A stretch of 64,000 bases of DNA. Origin: Phytophthora quininea (Eukaryota; Oomycota; Peronosporomycetes; Peronosporales; Peronosporaceae). The notes under the pieces were generated by a model. The model was given only the letters and a program-made list of their open reading frames with translations. It did no database searches and was not told where the DNA came from. Position numbers and translations under genes: made by a program. The DNA lies in the NCBI GenBank assembly GCA_011947345.1, contig JAAVTG010000570.1, positions 124,001 through 188,000 on the forward strand, read 5' to 3'. Positions within the stretch are counted from its first letter, which is position 1. Each line of letters starts with the position of its first letter. Shown here piece after piece: positions 46,966 through 57,510 of the stretch.

Positions 46966-48854
46966 TCAGCTGAGGTGGCTTGGTGCATCAGCAAAGTAGG
47001 TCTGTAGGATGAACGCGCGCGAGAGCAGCGGCTCGATCTCGTTCTCGACCCAGTCCTTCGTGGGCAGACTCTGCAGAAACAGCACCAGGTCCTGAAACTC
47101 GAGCGTCTTGAGCGTCTCGCCGAACGTCATTAGAATGGCCGCGCACACGTACACGTGGAAGCTCTCGAACCCCGAGTCCTCGCACAGATACGTGTCCCAA
47201 ATACGCACAATGCCGTCGAGGGTAGCTCGCGCATCAGCAGGCAATTCATCCATCGAAAGGCGAACTGTACAAACTGGACATTTTCGCGCTCGACAACGTG
47301 CTCGTACAGCTCGGCATCGCAGCGATGCACCAGTTCCTCCATGCGCTGCACCATGCGCTGGAGCCCTGGCTGTGCGAACGTGTAGTGGTCCTGGATGTCG
47401 TCCAGCAGCTTCGTCAGACACCAGTAGCTGTCGGCTTCTACAGTTTGCAAGTTTTCGTCGGATACTGCCGATAAATCGCACGTTTCCGGCTCCTCTGTTC
47501 ATGACCATCGCGTTGGACTAGTCAGCACACTGCAACCAAGACGTAAATTGGAGGACTACACGGACTCACCGATGAAAGCCGATAGGAAGACGACCAAGAA
47601 GGGCGTCATGAGGTCATTGATCCCTTGAACGTAGCCACTGGCAGGGTGTCGAATAGCCCAAATATAAAGGACACGTTCCATACACTGCGCAGCATAGCCA
47701 GTCAGCCAGCAATGTTAATACCCCCGACACCATATAGCAGTCGACTCACTTGGTGAATACGATCATTCTGGAAGAGCTTGACATCTGCGTTGGTTCGAGG
47801 AATATCGACAAGGATCTGACGCAATGTGGTCTGCTCGCGTGTGCCTCGATCGGTGTCCGGAATGTAATAATACTGCTGCAGCAGCTCTACGTATTCCAGC
47901 CGCTTTCTCTCCAGCATAGCCGCACGCCGATCTTGCTTCGATGGCATATATCCCTGCAACACGGGTAATTGCCGAAACGTCAGAAAACGTTTATCTTCCT
48001 GTGCTCTCATATCAGGACATAGCACCTTACCAATAACAACCTCCAGACGGTTGGTCGGTACTTTGTTGGAACGCCACCCCAGCTAAGCTTGCGGAGTTGA
48101 TCCAAGTCCACGACCTCCTTCTCTAGTAGTCGCTCGAACTGTGTGAACCGAAGATGTCCAGACGCATTCCGCGACGAGCTAGCAGTGGGTGTAGCTCCGG
48201 CCTCATTCGAACTGTGGTGGTCTGTTTTGCTGCTTCCGTTGTGGTGTGACCCTTTGTTGTGCGACTGTGTAGAAGTAGCATGCGCTTCCTCCTCCAGCTC
48301 ATCTTCGTGCAAGGAGTGGTGGCTCCTCGCATGCCCCCGATCGTGTGCTCTGCCTGTTACTTCCTCATTCTCACTATCAACTGCCGAAATGCTCCTCAAT
48401 CGAGGCGACGTCGAGTCAACTGGCGACGATAACTTCCTACACCAGCAGCACACCAAAACAAACCGGTAAATTACATATCCTCACCAAAATCGGTCAATTC
48501 TGCCCGCACCTGGGCGCTGCAGACGGCGTGGCCCACACCGGCGGCAGTTGTCCAGCATTAACCTGCTTCACCGAGCCTGGAAGCGGCTGCGGTTTCTCCT
48601 GCGCATTGGCCTTATGGCCACGCGAGAAGAAGCCCGACGTGGCAGCATTACTCAGTGCTGCACGCTCCTTCTTCTTCTGCGCGAACTTGTGCAACGCTGT
48701 CTTAAAGGGGTTGGAGGATCCCGCTTGGGGCGGCGACGGGCCCTGCTAGCAGTCCGCAGTCCACAGTCAACATTAGCTGCACTTCCAACAACCACAGCTG
48801 GCTCGCTCGTACCATCTCTTCCCCGTCCAAATGATGCTCAGCAGCAGCTTCCAT
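46966..48854 (-). CDS. TBC1D22: TBC1D22-family Rab GTPase-activating protein
   Basis: Six exons: 48813-48854, 48510-48745, 48031-48436, 47750-47953, 47570-47684 and 46966-47494, all phase-consistent. TBC proteins stimulate GTP hydrolysis by Rabs; TBC1D22 acts at the Golgi. Signatures in order: LPGSVKQVNAGQLPPVW, LDQLRKLSWGGVPTKYRPTV, GYMPSKQDRRAAMLERKR, the catalytic arginine motif ILVDIPRTN, IRHPASGYVQGINDLMTPF with the catalytic YVQG glutamine, EADSYWCLTKLLDDIQDHYT, QFAFRWMNCLLMREL and WDTYL. A His/Ser-rich insertion lies before the TBC domain. One base is missing in the C-run at about 47219-47223 (ELP to LDGIVRIWD). The start at 48854 (MEAAAEHHLDGEEM) is the first ATG; exon 1 might begin further upstream. 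Confidence 0.85.
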
Positions 48855-49202
48855 CGACGCAATGAAGATTTCTGCGTTCACAGACTCAAAAACACGGCGG
48901 TATTGAAGGTGCACGACTTGCGTCTCTGGAGCAGCAGCGATATCTCCACGCTTAGAGCGAACCAAGGTGCAAACTGCCAGTCAAAATGTGAGTCAGCATC
49001 TTCTCTCCACATGCATATCTTTTAACACGACGGATATGCCGCCATTGCCGCGCTATCACCGTCCCCCTCACGTACCCGATCCGCGTCCTCGTCGGTTGTT
49101 TGAACTACCGAGGAAGCTGCGTCACACCAAAATTACACCAAAACGAGAATTTTTGTCCAATGAGCGCCTAGGCGACGCCTCACAGAGTCATCTGACGGCC
49201 TC
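48855..49202. other. Divergent promoter region of TBC1D22 and PARN
   Basis: About 350 bp between divergent start codons. A short frame from an ATG at 49036 is out of frame with PARN and is most likely leader sequence. Confidence 0.4.
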
Positions 49203-51690
49203 ATGCTCGACGTGCGAGTGCAGGAGCTCGGGCGCGCGGAGCTGAAGGCGCGAGCGCTCTTGCGCCTGAAGCGCGTGGTGGAGCGCGGCGCCTTCGTGGC
49301 CATCGACACGGAGATGGGCGGCGTCTCGTGCCAGGAGTGCGTCCAGCGTGCGTCTTCGTGCCATGTATCAATGCCCCTAATCATGTCGCTCTCTTGTCTG
49401 GCAGCACGCCGCGCCCCAGCGTCATGGACTCGATCGATGAGAGATACGCCCAGTACCGAGACAGCGCCAGGCAGTTCCCGCTCGTGCAGTTCGGCCTGAG
49501 CGTCTTCAGCTGGGACAAGGACACCAGCTCGTTCAGGGTCGAGACGTTCCAGTTCCCATTGTTCCCAGTATTCCATGAGAAGGTGCAAGGACTGGGGCAC
49601 AACACGGCCATGAGTCCTAGCACAGGCATGACCTCAGCCTGTCCTGACCGGAGGTTCCTGGTGCAGGCCAAGTGTCTGCAGTACATTCGAGCGCACGGGT
49701 TCGATCTGAACGCCTGGATCGACAAGGGCATTGGCCATTTGTCCCACTTTGAACAGCAGCAGGAGCCGTGCAAGTCGACGCTGGAGCGATCTGCACGACC
49801 CGAAATTCTGAGGAAGTTTGATCCGGAACAACCGGCGCTGATTACCGATGAGACGCAGGCGTTCTTAGACCAATTAACGACCAAGTTGAAGCAGAGACTT
49901 GCAGCGTTTGAAGGCAGAGAGGGAGTGCTGGGCGGCTGCAGGATAATGGGACCAGAAGACGTGGACGACGCGGAGGCAAGAAGAACAAGAAGAAGAACAA
50001 CGGACGCAATAAGCGCCGTAGTGAGAGGGCGTGACCGACCGACTCCGCCGGGAAGTACCAGCAGTGGATTGAGTGGGAAGGAAGACACCTCTGAGCCAGC
50101 TGTGCAGAACCAAGAGGAAGCCATGGAGAATCCGATTAAGGAAGAAGACGTCGAGGAGGAAGACGCTGCAGATGACGAGGAGAGGGCTCATCTAGAGCTG
50201 GAGGCGGAAGCGGAAGCGGTGGAAGAGGATCTGCAGCAGGCTGAAGACGAAGATGTAGAGCCGGATGATGAAATCATTGGCGCCATGAAGCGGTTTCTTC
50301 TGTCCCCGGTGCCTGCAGACCCAACATTCGGTCCGTGCGGTGCCTTTGTCACTGAGCCGCTAGCTCCCTTTCGTCGGCACGCTTTGGTGCAATATCTGCG
50401 CCAGGTTCTGCCGGATACTGTGGCTCTTGATTGCAAGGTGGACAACGCAGAAGATGAGGACGTGATGCGCAACCCGTGGCGACGCCGTGTCCGCATTGTA
50501 GCGGCGCGCTCCAAGTGCCAGAAGCAGGCGTTGCTGCTGGCTGACGAGCAGTTGGCAAGCGACGATATGCGAGAACGCAACCTCACTCTGATCGGCTTCA
50601 CTGCTGTGCTGGACACGATTGTGGCTGCTCGCAAGCCGATTATCGGGCACAACATGCTCCTTGACCTCATGCAGTGCTTCGAAAAGTTCCACGGGCCACT
50701 GCCAACAAGCTGTGCCGAGTTCCAGCGCGAGCTTCATTCGTGGTTGGGCGCGGGCGGCGGTGTGTTTGATACGAAGACCCTCGTCGACCACGCCATAAAG
50801 CACGTCGACATCTTTGCTTCCCATCTAGCGCATACTGCGCTTGAGAACTGCTTTGAGGTGATGTCCAAGCATCCGTTCTACGGGCCAGAGGTGCAAAGCG
50901 TGCAGTCGTCCATTAGAGGAGGGGACACTCAACGAGAATATGGGGCCGATGGCATTGGTACCGGCTCGGCCTCATCTCAGACGCTTCTGCAAGCACATCA
51001 AGCTGGGTATGATGCCTTCATGACTGGGTTTGTTTTCCTGCGTGTGTGTTCTGCTCTCGGCGTAACGAATGAGACCATCGCTGCCTTGGGAATCGCTCCC
51101 GAAGACCGACAAGGTCACATGGTTGACCGCTCTTTGGAGAAGCTGCGCAACGTCTTGTTTGTGAGTCACTTCCTGCCGACGTACGTACTGAGTTTACCAG
51201 GACCATTCCCCGACCCTACGCCCACTCCGTCGCGGTCGCGTTTCGTACGCATGAAGCTCACACGGACACGAGCACCTATCGCGATTGGTGCGACGCCAGT
51301 GCCGAATGGGGAGGCGGCAACAATTGCCCAGCGCTCAAGACGTTCCACATCAAGCACTGTGTGGGGTGGGCTCTGAACCTGCAATCGGCTACGCGACTGG
51401 TGAACGTGCACTGGGAAGGCCAGCAATGTGTGTACGTGGAGCTGCCGTCCGCAGATGCCGCTGAGCAGCTCCTGACAGTACGTGCGCAGACCGCCGAGTG
51501 CTGGGGAACTCCGAACGACCCCATGCCGTCTATTGGCTGTGTTGACTTGGATCGGTGCCCAGCGACTTACGAATACCCGCGAGCGGAGGCAACGGCGACG
51601 GATTCGGCGCCGCCTTCGCTTGAGCAGTGCTCCAGCGACGACGAAAAGTCTGGGAGGAAGCGCAAGAGCGACGAGATGGCGCAGTCCTAG
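49203..51690 (+). CDS. PARN: PARN, poly(A)-specific 3' exoribonuclease
   Basis: Two exons: 49203-49327 and 49405-51690, about 800 residues. A DEDD-type nuclease that removes poly(A) tails and trims small RNAs. The catalytic acids are present: FVAIDTEMGG (first D and E), IIGHNMLLDLM (third) and AGYDAFMTGF (fourth). RYAQYRDSARQFPLVQFGL and FSWDKDTSSFRVETFQFPL are standard. An acidic, low-complexity insertion of about 80 residues (DVEEEDAADDEERAHLELEA) sits before an R3H-like segment (PFRRHALVQYLRQVLPDTVA). The C-terminus resembles an RNA-recognition region (VGWALNLQSATRLVNVHW) and ends in a basic nuclear-signal-like patch (GRKRKSDE). One base is missing at about 51250-51262. The intron donor (GTGCCA) is weak; other donors break the frame. 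Confidence 0.85.
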
Positions 51691-52105
51691 ACGGGGATAC
51701 TGAAGCGCAGCGCCTAATGCGCTGGCTTGTTCATTTCTGTTCCTAGCTCTTCAGTGTTGTGTATATGGTAATTGGCATAGCATTGTGTCAATTTAAGAGC
51801 AATGAAGCACTGCAATTCCATCCTGCTTGCACCGCGATCCAAAACGTTTTTGACAAGCAACTTGCTTATCAAGCAGGATGTCTTTCTGGCGATCTTGCCG
51901 AAGATCGCACAGTTGAAGCAAAAGATCTGGTTGACAAGCAAGCACTGGTTCTGATAAAAGCAAAGCAAAGAAGCCATCGATTGACTTTATGGCTCTTTTC
52001 GATAGATAAAACTACACACCTACATGAAGCAACGAAGCTGGAGCGCTCTGCTCGCGCTCCCTTAATACTGATATCTATACCACACGTCCTGCTTGGCGCC
52101 GTCCT
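51691..52105. other. Intergenic between convergent PARN and bZIP genes
   Basis: 3' flanks only; nothing else supported. Confidence 0.4.
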
Positions 52106-53799
52106 CTATAGCGGGTTCGAGCCGTTGATCTGGCACGAGACCTCGAGGAACATGGCGTCCGAGGGGGCTGTGGCAGAATCGGGAACGCGGCCGAGCGCTG
52201 GTCTTCGGAGAAGGCGCTCAGCGGGTAGAGGAACGTGACCGACTGGTCGTGCTTGTTCAGCAGCTTGTCGTTGGACGCCGCGGCCGCGGTGGCCGCCGAC
52301 GTCGGGAAGAGCTTGCCGCTGGCCATGCCCTTGCGGATCGTGCTCATGTCGGCCACCGAGCGCCGAGTCACCTCGTTCTTGCTGTCCAGCACCGTCAGCA
52401 GCACCTGGTTCTTCTCCTTCCACAGGTTGGTCAGCTTCTCGTACAAACGCGAGGTCATCGACACGGGCTTGACCGTGGTCTTGGTCTTGGTCTCGGGCAG
52501 GTGCTCGTCGCCCTCCACGTCGCTGTGGCCGAACTCGTCGCTGTCTGCGCCGAACCAGTTCGTGTCCGCAAGCGCGGGGCCGAAAGGCTCGTCCACGGGG
52601 TAGACGAACTCCTCGATGAGGTCCGTGTCGAACCCCATGTTGACGTCGGCCAGCTCCTTGGGGAGTCACACGAGCCCGAGTCGGTCACGTCCGAAGCCGC
52701 GGGCGAGTTGGCCTGCTGCTGTGCAGGCGGAGACCGCGACTTCTTGTCGGCGGTCACGGCCACAGCCGCAGCAGCAGCCGCACTCGCCGCCGAGGAGGTC
52801 CACGAGGACACGTCCTGGAAGTCCTCCCACGAGGTCTTCTCCAGACAGGCCACGATCCTGGACGCAATGCTCATCTGCGAGAGCTCCTTGGCGGGCACGG
52901 CGTTGAACATGGACGAGAAGTTGCTGCCGCTCGTCACGTTGGCGACGCTCTCGCTCTGGCCGCAGAAGGTCACGGAGAACATCATGGCCATCATCATGGC
53001 CAGGTTCTTCTTGGCGGCGTGGATCTCGTGGTGCTGGGTCTGCGCCTGCAGCTTCTGCTTCTGCTCCTCCTCCGCCAGTGCCGCCGAGACCGGATCCATG
53101 GGGCCCAGTCCGTACGCTGCAAGAGGGCTCTCGTCCAGATCGCAGAGCAGATCCTCGCCCACTTCGGCCTCCTCCAGACCGTCCAGGCACGCCGCCCAGT
53201 CCACGGGCTCGTCGGCAACCACAATGGGCTCGTCGGGCGAAGAGGCCACGGAAACGGGCTCCGTCTTGATGAGCGGCTCCTTCTGCTCGAGCTTCTGCTT
53301 GAGCTGCTGGCTCTCCATGGCCATTGCGGCGAGCTGCTCCTGCAGAGCCTTGAGCTCCTTCTCCTTGGCCTGCAGCTGGTCCTCGAGCTGCCCCACGTAG
53401 GCTTTCTTGCGCTCGCGGTGGAGCTGCGCGCTCATGCGGTTGCGGATCAGGCGGCGCTTCTTCTTGGCCTCCTTCGAGTCCGGGTCCAGGTGCTCCAGCT
53501 GGGCCTCCATCTGGCGCAGTCGCTCCTCTCCGCTGGGGTCGATGTGGTTCTCGGTCTTGAGCTTCTTGCTGTTGCAGGGGAGATGACGTCGCTGGGCTTG
53601 CGCTTGTCGCGGCGCGCGTGCACGCGGGCGAGGCGCTGGGCCTTGCCCGTCTGCTCGTCCTCGAGCTTGACGAGTCTCTCGGTGGCCGACAGGGCCGAGG
53701 GGGCCGACGGCAGTCGGATCTGCTCCACGGGCTGCGGCTCCGTCTTAATGGAGGGGTTCCGGTGGAGGACTGGAAGATGGTGCGGATGAACTCGGTCAT
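52106..53799 (-). CDS. bZIP transcription factor with possible membrane anchor (ATF6/bZIP28-like layout)
   Basis: About 565 residues. The basic region and zipper (KKRRLIRNRMSAQLHRERKK then LEDQLQAKEKELKALQEQL) sit near residues 105-165, with the invariant Asn and Arg in place and a His where Ser/Cys is usual. About 110 residues later comes a 15-16-residue hydrophobic stretch, NLAMMMAMMFSVTFCG, preceded by two lysines and followed by two N-glycosylation sequons (NVT and NFS). That order (bZIP, membrane segment, lumenal tail) is what tethered ER-stress factors have. The N-terminus is MTEFIRTIFQSSTGTPPL. The frame is broken by missing bases at about 53748 (A-run), 53576 (C-run), 52663 (A-run) and 52173 (C-run). 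Stop at 52106-52108. Confidence 0.75.
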
Positions 53800-55456
53800 G
53801 TTCTTTGTGTGTGTGTGTGGAGAATAGGAAGTGGGGGTCCTAGAGGAGAGGGAGAAATGAGTGTCAGCTCGACTGTAAACTAAGGCGGTTTCGTGGGGTT
53901 TTCCGGGGGCCGCCAGAGTGCCGTTGGAGGAGGATGCGTACCTTGTCAAGCGGGTGGTGCTGTGTGTGTATTGCCCCGGGTGCGGTGCTTGACGCTGGTG
54001 CTGGTGCTTCTGCGGGCTTCTGTTTGACGTGCCTGCTCGGCGTGCTTTTCCCTTGTGAGGGTGTGCACCCGGCCTGAATCTCTTTCTGCACATTCGTGCG
54101 ACCTATTCCAGAAGCGCGCAGAAACGGGGCGTTCGCGCGATCGTTGCCTTTTCGCAGCCAATCACAGCACGCGGAAAAGTCACTCTTTCGAGAGAGTGAC
54201 CGTGTGTGCTGAACATCAAGGTCGAGCACTTTTGCGGGGGCTAAGACTTTCGAGCTTGCGGGATCCTTGTCAACAAGATCGCGTAAGATCGTGCGTGGCT
54301 GGCCAGGAAGCAGCGAACAGCTGGGCGCACGGCAGCAGCAAGCGAGGACGCTCGAGTCAACAGCGAGCGCTGCTCGCGTCGCGCATGTCTGGGCAAGTTG
54401 CATCGCTATTGTCCGCATGGGGCCTGCCCTGCGGCCCCCCTATCCAACTTGGGTTCCTATCCTGTGCGCCCAGCTTTCACAAGAGTTTTCTGGCGCAGAC
54501 CAGAGTGATGGTTGTTGCGTTGTCAACCTCTCAAGCCGTCGTGGCGTCGTGCGACACGAGAACCCCAGGCAATTTGCTGCTCGCTTGGCCTGCTGCTCGC
54601 GGCATCCGACAAGATGCTTTGCCTATCGACTGTTGGTGGCAACAGAGAGCTTGTGCGTATACATGTATGGGAGTCCCCGGCCATCTGCAGCCTGTCGAAT
54701 GAAAAGAGCGCTGGACACGATGGGGAGCGCCATGATTTCCCCAACGCCGTGGATGGCCAAGCTGCCGCCATCGCAGCAGAGGCGGCGCCGATTTGCGCGA
54801 TGGACCTGCGTGAGACGTCTGCGGACGGCGCGGGGCTGCTTCTGCAGCGACTTCTGCCCCATGGTAAACTTGCCCGAACGCAGGCCTTCATGTTGTCGTC
54901 GAGCTTCACCAAGATGGGGACCAAATTCCCTGATTCATGCCCGTCCCAGCACTGCCGCGCAGTGCTGGTTTGCTCGATGGCGCTGTCTGTGGCGAGAACG
55001 AGTCGCAGAGGTTGCATTGGAGACCGCCTCCTTCTTTAGAGACGCAAAGACTCGGGCGGTCTCCAAGCAGCCTGCCGGGCTCTGCGCGCAAAGTTCGTCA
55101 GCTGCAGCAGCGGCCTCAACTTGGGCAGCCGACGGGGCGATCACGTGTCCTCCTCGCAGTTCAACGGGCTTGATTGCCCTTGCGGGGAAGCACGAGGCGT
55201 GAACGACGAGTTTTTGGCCAGGTCCGATGCAGCTCATTTATCCAACGAGCACAGAAAGTTGGTGATGCTGGCCAGAGGATGGAGCACTCCAGTGATGCTG
55301 TACTGAAGTGTTTCCGGGGCAAAGACACAGGAACCTGTGTAGTATTGATCTCTGTTGTAGAAGGCAAAATGAAGAGTGAGGGAGCTTCGGTTTGGTGCCA
55401 GACTTAAAGTGATTTCATTCCTTCTCCTCAGTTAGTCTCAGTCGACTCGAGCATGT
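53800..55456. other. Long interval with no recognised gene
   Basis: Promoter side of the bZIP gene, then about 1.2 kb of mixed open frames on both strands. The longest (54417-55202 plus; 54523-55017 minus) have Arg/Ser/Cys-rich products without motifs and overlap one another. A frame-broken unknown gene cannot be excluded. Confidence 0.4.
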
Positions 55457-56252
55457 TCATTTTGACAAGAAGCCACGAAATCTCTCGCTTTTTCGCTTTC
55501 GTGTGAGCTCCTCAAACCGCTTCAGGGACTTGTAGTTCGCTGCATCCTTGAGTGAGCTTCCTCCAAGCCGCGCAGCCCCAGCATTTCCTTCATACGACTG
55601 CTTCCGACCTGCTTGAGCCCAAATCTCCGTCTTCATCATCAGCTCCTGGGGCGAGGGAGAGCCGTGATGGAACTTTTGGGCTCCCACATCATGTCTTTCC
55701 ACGCAATAGCTCTGTTGTCGTACTTGTTCACGTAGCGCGTAAATCCTGTACTCCTCTGTAGACTTTACCTTATCAGTAGGGAAGCGGTTCAGGCGCAGTG
55801 ATTCCCAGACACTGTACGTTGAAACATCTTCCTCACCAACTCGTCCAGCTGACGCCCTTCCAGCTTGTACATGAATGCATTGTACATCTTGTAGTTCTTG
55901 TGACTCTTGAGCGCATGGCCCGTCAGCCCGTCCAACTTCAGTGCCTTCTTCACTTGGTCGTCGGTTCTCCCCACCTCGATCCAATATTGCGATTTGATCG
56001 ACCTTCCAATAGATTTTGAGGCCTCCGTCGTAGCGTCTTTTAGCAGTGATATCAAACCACCTCGCTCCTCGTCTTCATCGTCCAGATTAATAACGACATG
56101 ATTTTTGTTACCGGTATTCAAATGCCCGGAGCGAGCAGCGGGGGAACAGTGGCTGTTGGGGAATTCGTGTCACTCAACCTAGTATCCGCGGTTGTTTCCC
56201 TGGCAGCAAGAAGGATGACAAGTGTCGGCACCAGAAAAGTAAACCAATGCAT
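55457..56252 (-). CDS. Candidate RXLR-type secreted effector, frame-broken
   Basis: The start at 56252 gives a short hydrophobic signal peptide (MHWFTFLVPTLVILLAA). About 50 residues later an acidic DDEDEERG segment matches the dEER motif. The expected RXLR motif upstream of it is not intact; the nearest match in position is GHLN. The C-terminal part has WY/LWY-type features: helical, with aromatic and leucine spacing as in KALKLDGLTGHALKSHKNYK, YKMYNAFMYKLEG and a second similar unit ending KSLKRFEELTRKR. These proteins are exported and enter host cells in related pathogens; the host target here is unknown. The frame is broken once between signal peptide and dEER and once near 55815-55825, so the copy may be inactive or misread. 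It stands next to a gene-poor interval. Confidence 0.6.
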
Positions 56253-56556
56253 GGTGGAGTTGCTTCTTGGACTTGAGCACGAGAGAGTGAAGTGCAATCT
56301 TCCAGTTCAGTTCAACTGGGTAATGGAGGACGGCAACGAAAGCCGATGAGCGAGCAACTTGGACCGATCTCGTAATTGCCGCAACCAGAACCAATAAGGA
56401 AGGACTTGCAATTGATGAGACCACTTTATCGGTGAATAAACAATTGTGCCATCGACTGGGAAGCTTGGATATCAACTTCAACTTTACCCATACAAAAGCC
56501 AAGTCACGCGTAGGCGTCTCTTCACGCAGTCTTGGCAGTGAAAAAGCTCCATCAGC
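56253..56556. other. Divergent promoter region of the effector and membrane-protein genes
   Basis: About 300 bp without coding signal. Confidence 0.35.
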
Positions 56557-57485
56557 ATGGATCCTGCCGTCCAACAACCGCCTATCGTGAAAGCTCGGTA
56601 CCAGCTGCCGCTGCTGGTCCTGACCATGGTGTTTGGATGCATATTCATATACGCCGTGCTCGACATCCCAACGCTCGAGTTCCACCAGCTCCACCCGTCC
56701 GTATTCTCGGCACCGTCCTTCCAGATCCATAGCGGCTTCGTCGGCGTGCTTCGCTGGCTTGAGAGCTTACATTCACGAGAAAACCTTCTCGTCCTCAGGC
56801 AACTATTGACACAAGCGCAATTGCAAGCTCGGGTGTCAATAGACCCCACAGTCAAGACGCAGACCAATTTTGCCACGCAAGTTGCAGCAGCCTATGTCAC
56901 GGAAATGATTCTGCAAGTGAGCAAGCTGGGACTGCAATTCATGCTGGTTCTCTTCCTCTATCGCCAACGGACACTGTCCAAGCACCGCGCCGTCTCCACC
57001 TTGTGTCTCTGTATCCTCAGCTTGCTCTGCTGGAAAATAGCGCAGGCATGCGTGCTGGCATTCTGGCTCCGTTCCTCCATGACTCGACGGACTTAACGCA
57101 GTCGACGAGGCTGAAGGACTCCAGAGACGAGGTGAAAGCCTCATTCCTCAACGTGTTGTTCCTAGCACGGTGTTGCACTATGTGCTTCACCAGCGCCATT
57201 TTCGGTCGTGCGTACCAAGTCTACTTTTGTGAACCGTGGCCAATTTTGTGGAAGCGCATTCCAGCATATCTGGGCTCCAAGAACCTTGTCATCAGCACGA
57301 TCTTCTTCGGTGCTGCCAGCGTTAGCGCTATCAGTGCGACTTCTACCTCGTTGCGCTCACTTTCCGAGGCTGCCTCCCACCTTGAACTACTTGCTCTGGC
57401 GATCGCCTTCGGACACTTTGTGGTCTTGCACCTCTTCGCAGACAATGACGATTCAACCATTCAGTCAAAAGAAGCGAACGACTGA
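56557..57485 (+). CDS. Multi-pass membrane protein of unknown family
   Basis: About 309 residues. Hydrophobic segments are seen near residues 18-38 (LPLLVLTMVFGCIFIYAV), 125-143 (LGLQFMLVLFLYR), 152-172 (STLCLCILSLLCWKIAQAC), 205-220, 245-265 (LVISTIFFGAASVSAI) and 282-300 (LALAIAFGHFVVLHLFA), so five or six membrane spans. The N-terminal loop after the first span is long (about 85 residues), probably extracytoplasmic. One base is missing at about 57060-57066, joining ACVLAF to LAPFLHDS. I recognise no transporter or receptor signature. It lies between the effector candidate and the Dicer gene and converges with Dicer (26 bp between stops). Confidence 0.65.
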
Positions 57486-57510
57486 GCAAATTCCATTCAT
57501 TTCGTTGCTG

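Noticed and set aside
51759..52238. Plus-strand frame of 159 codons between PARN and bZIP
   Set aside because: Runs into the antisense of the bZIP 3' end and shows no domain.
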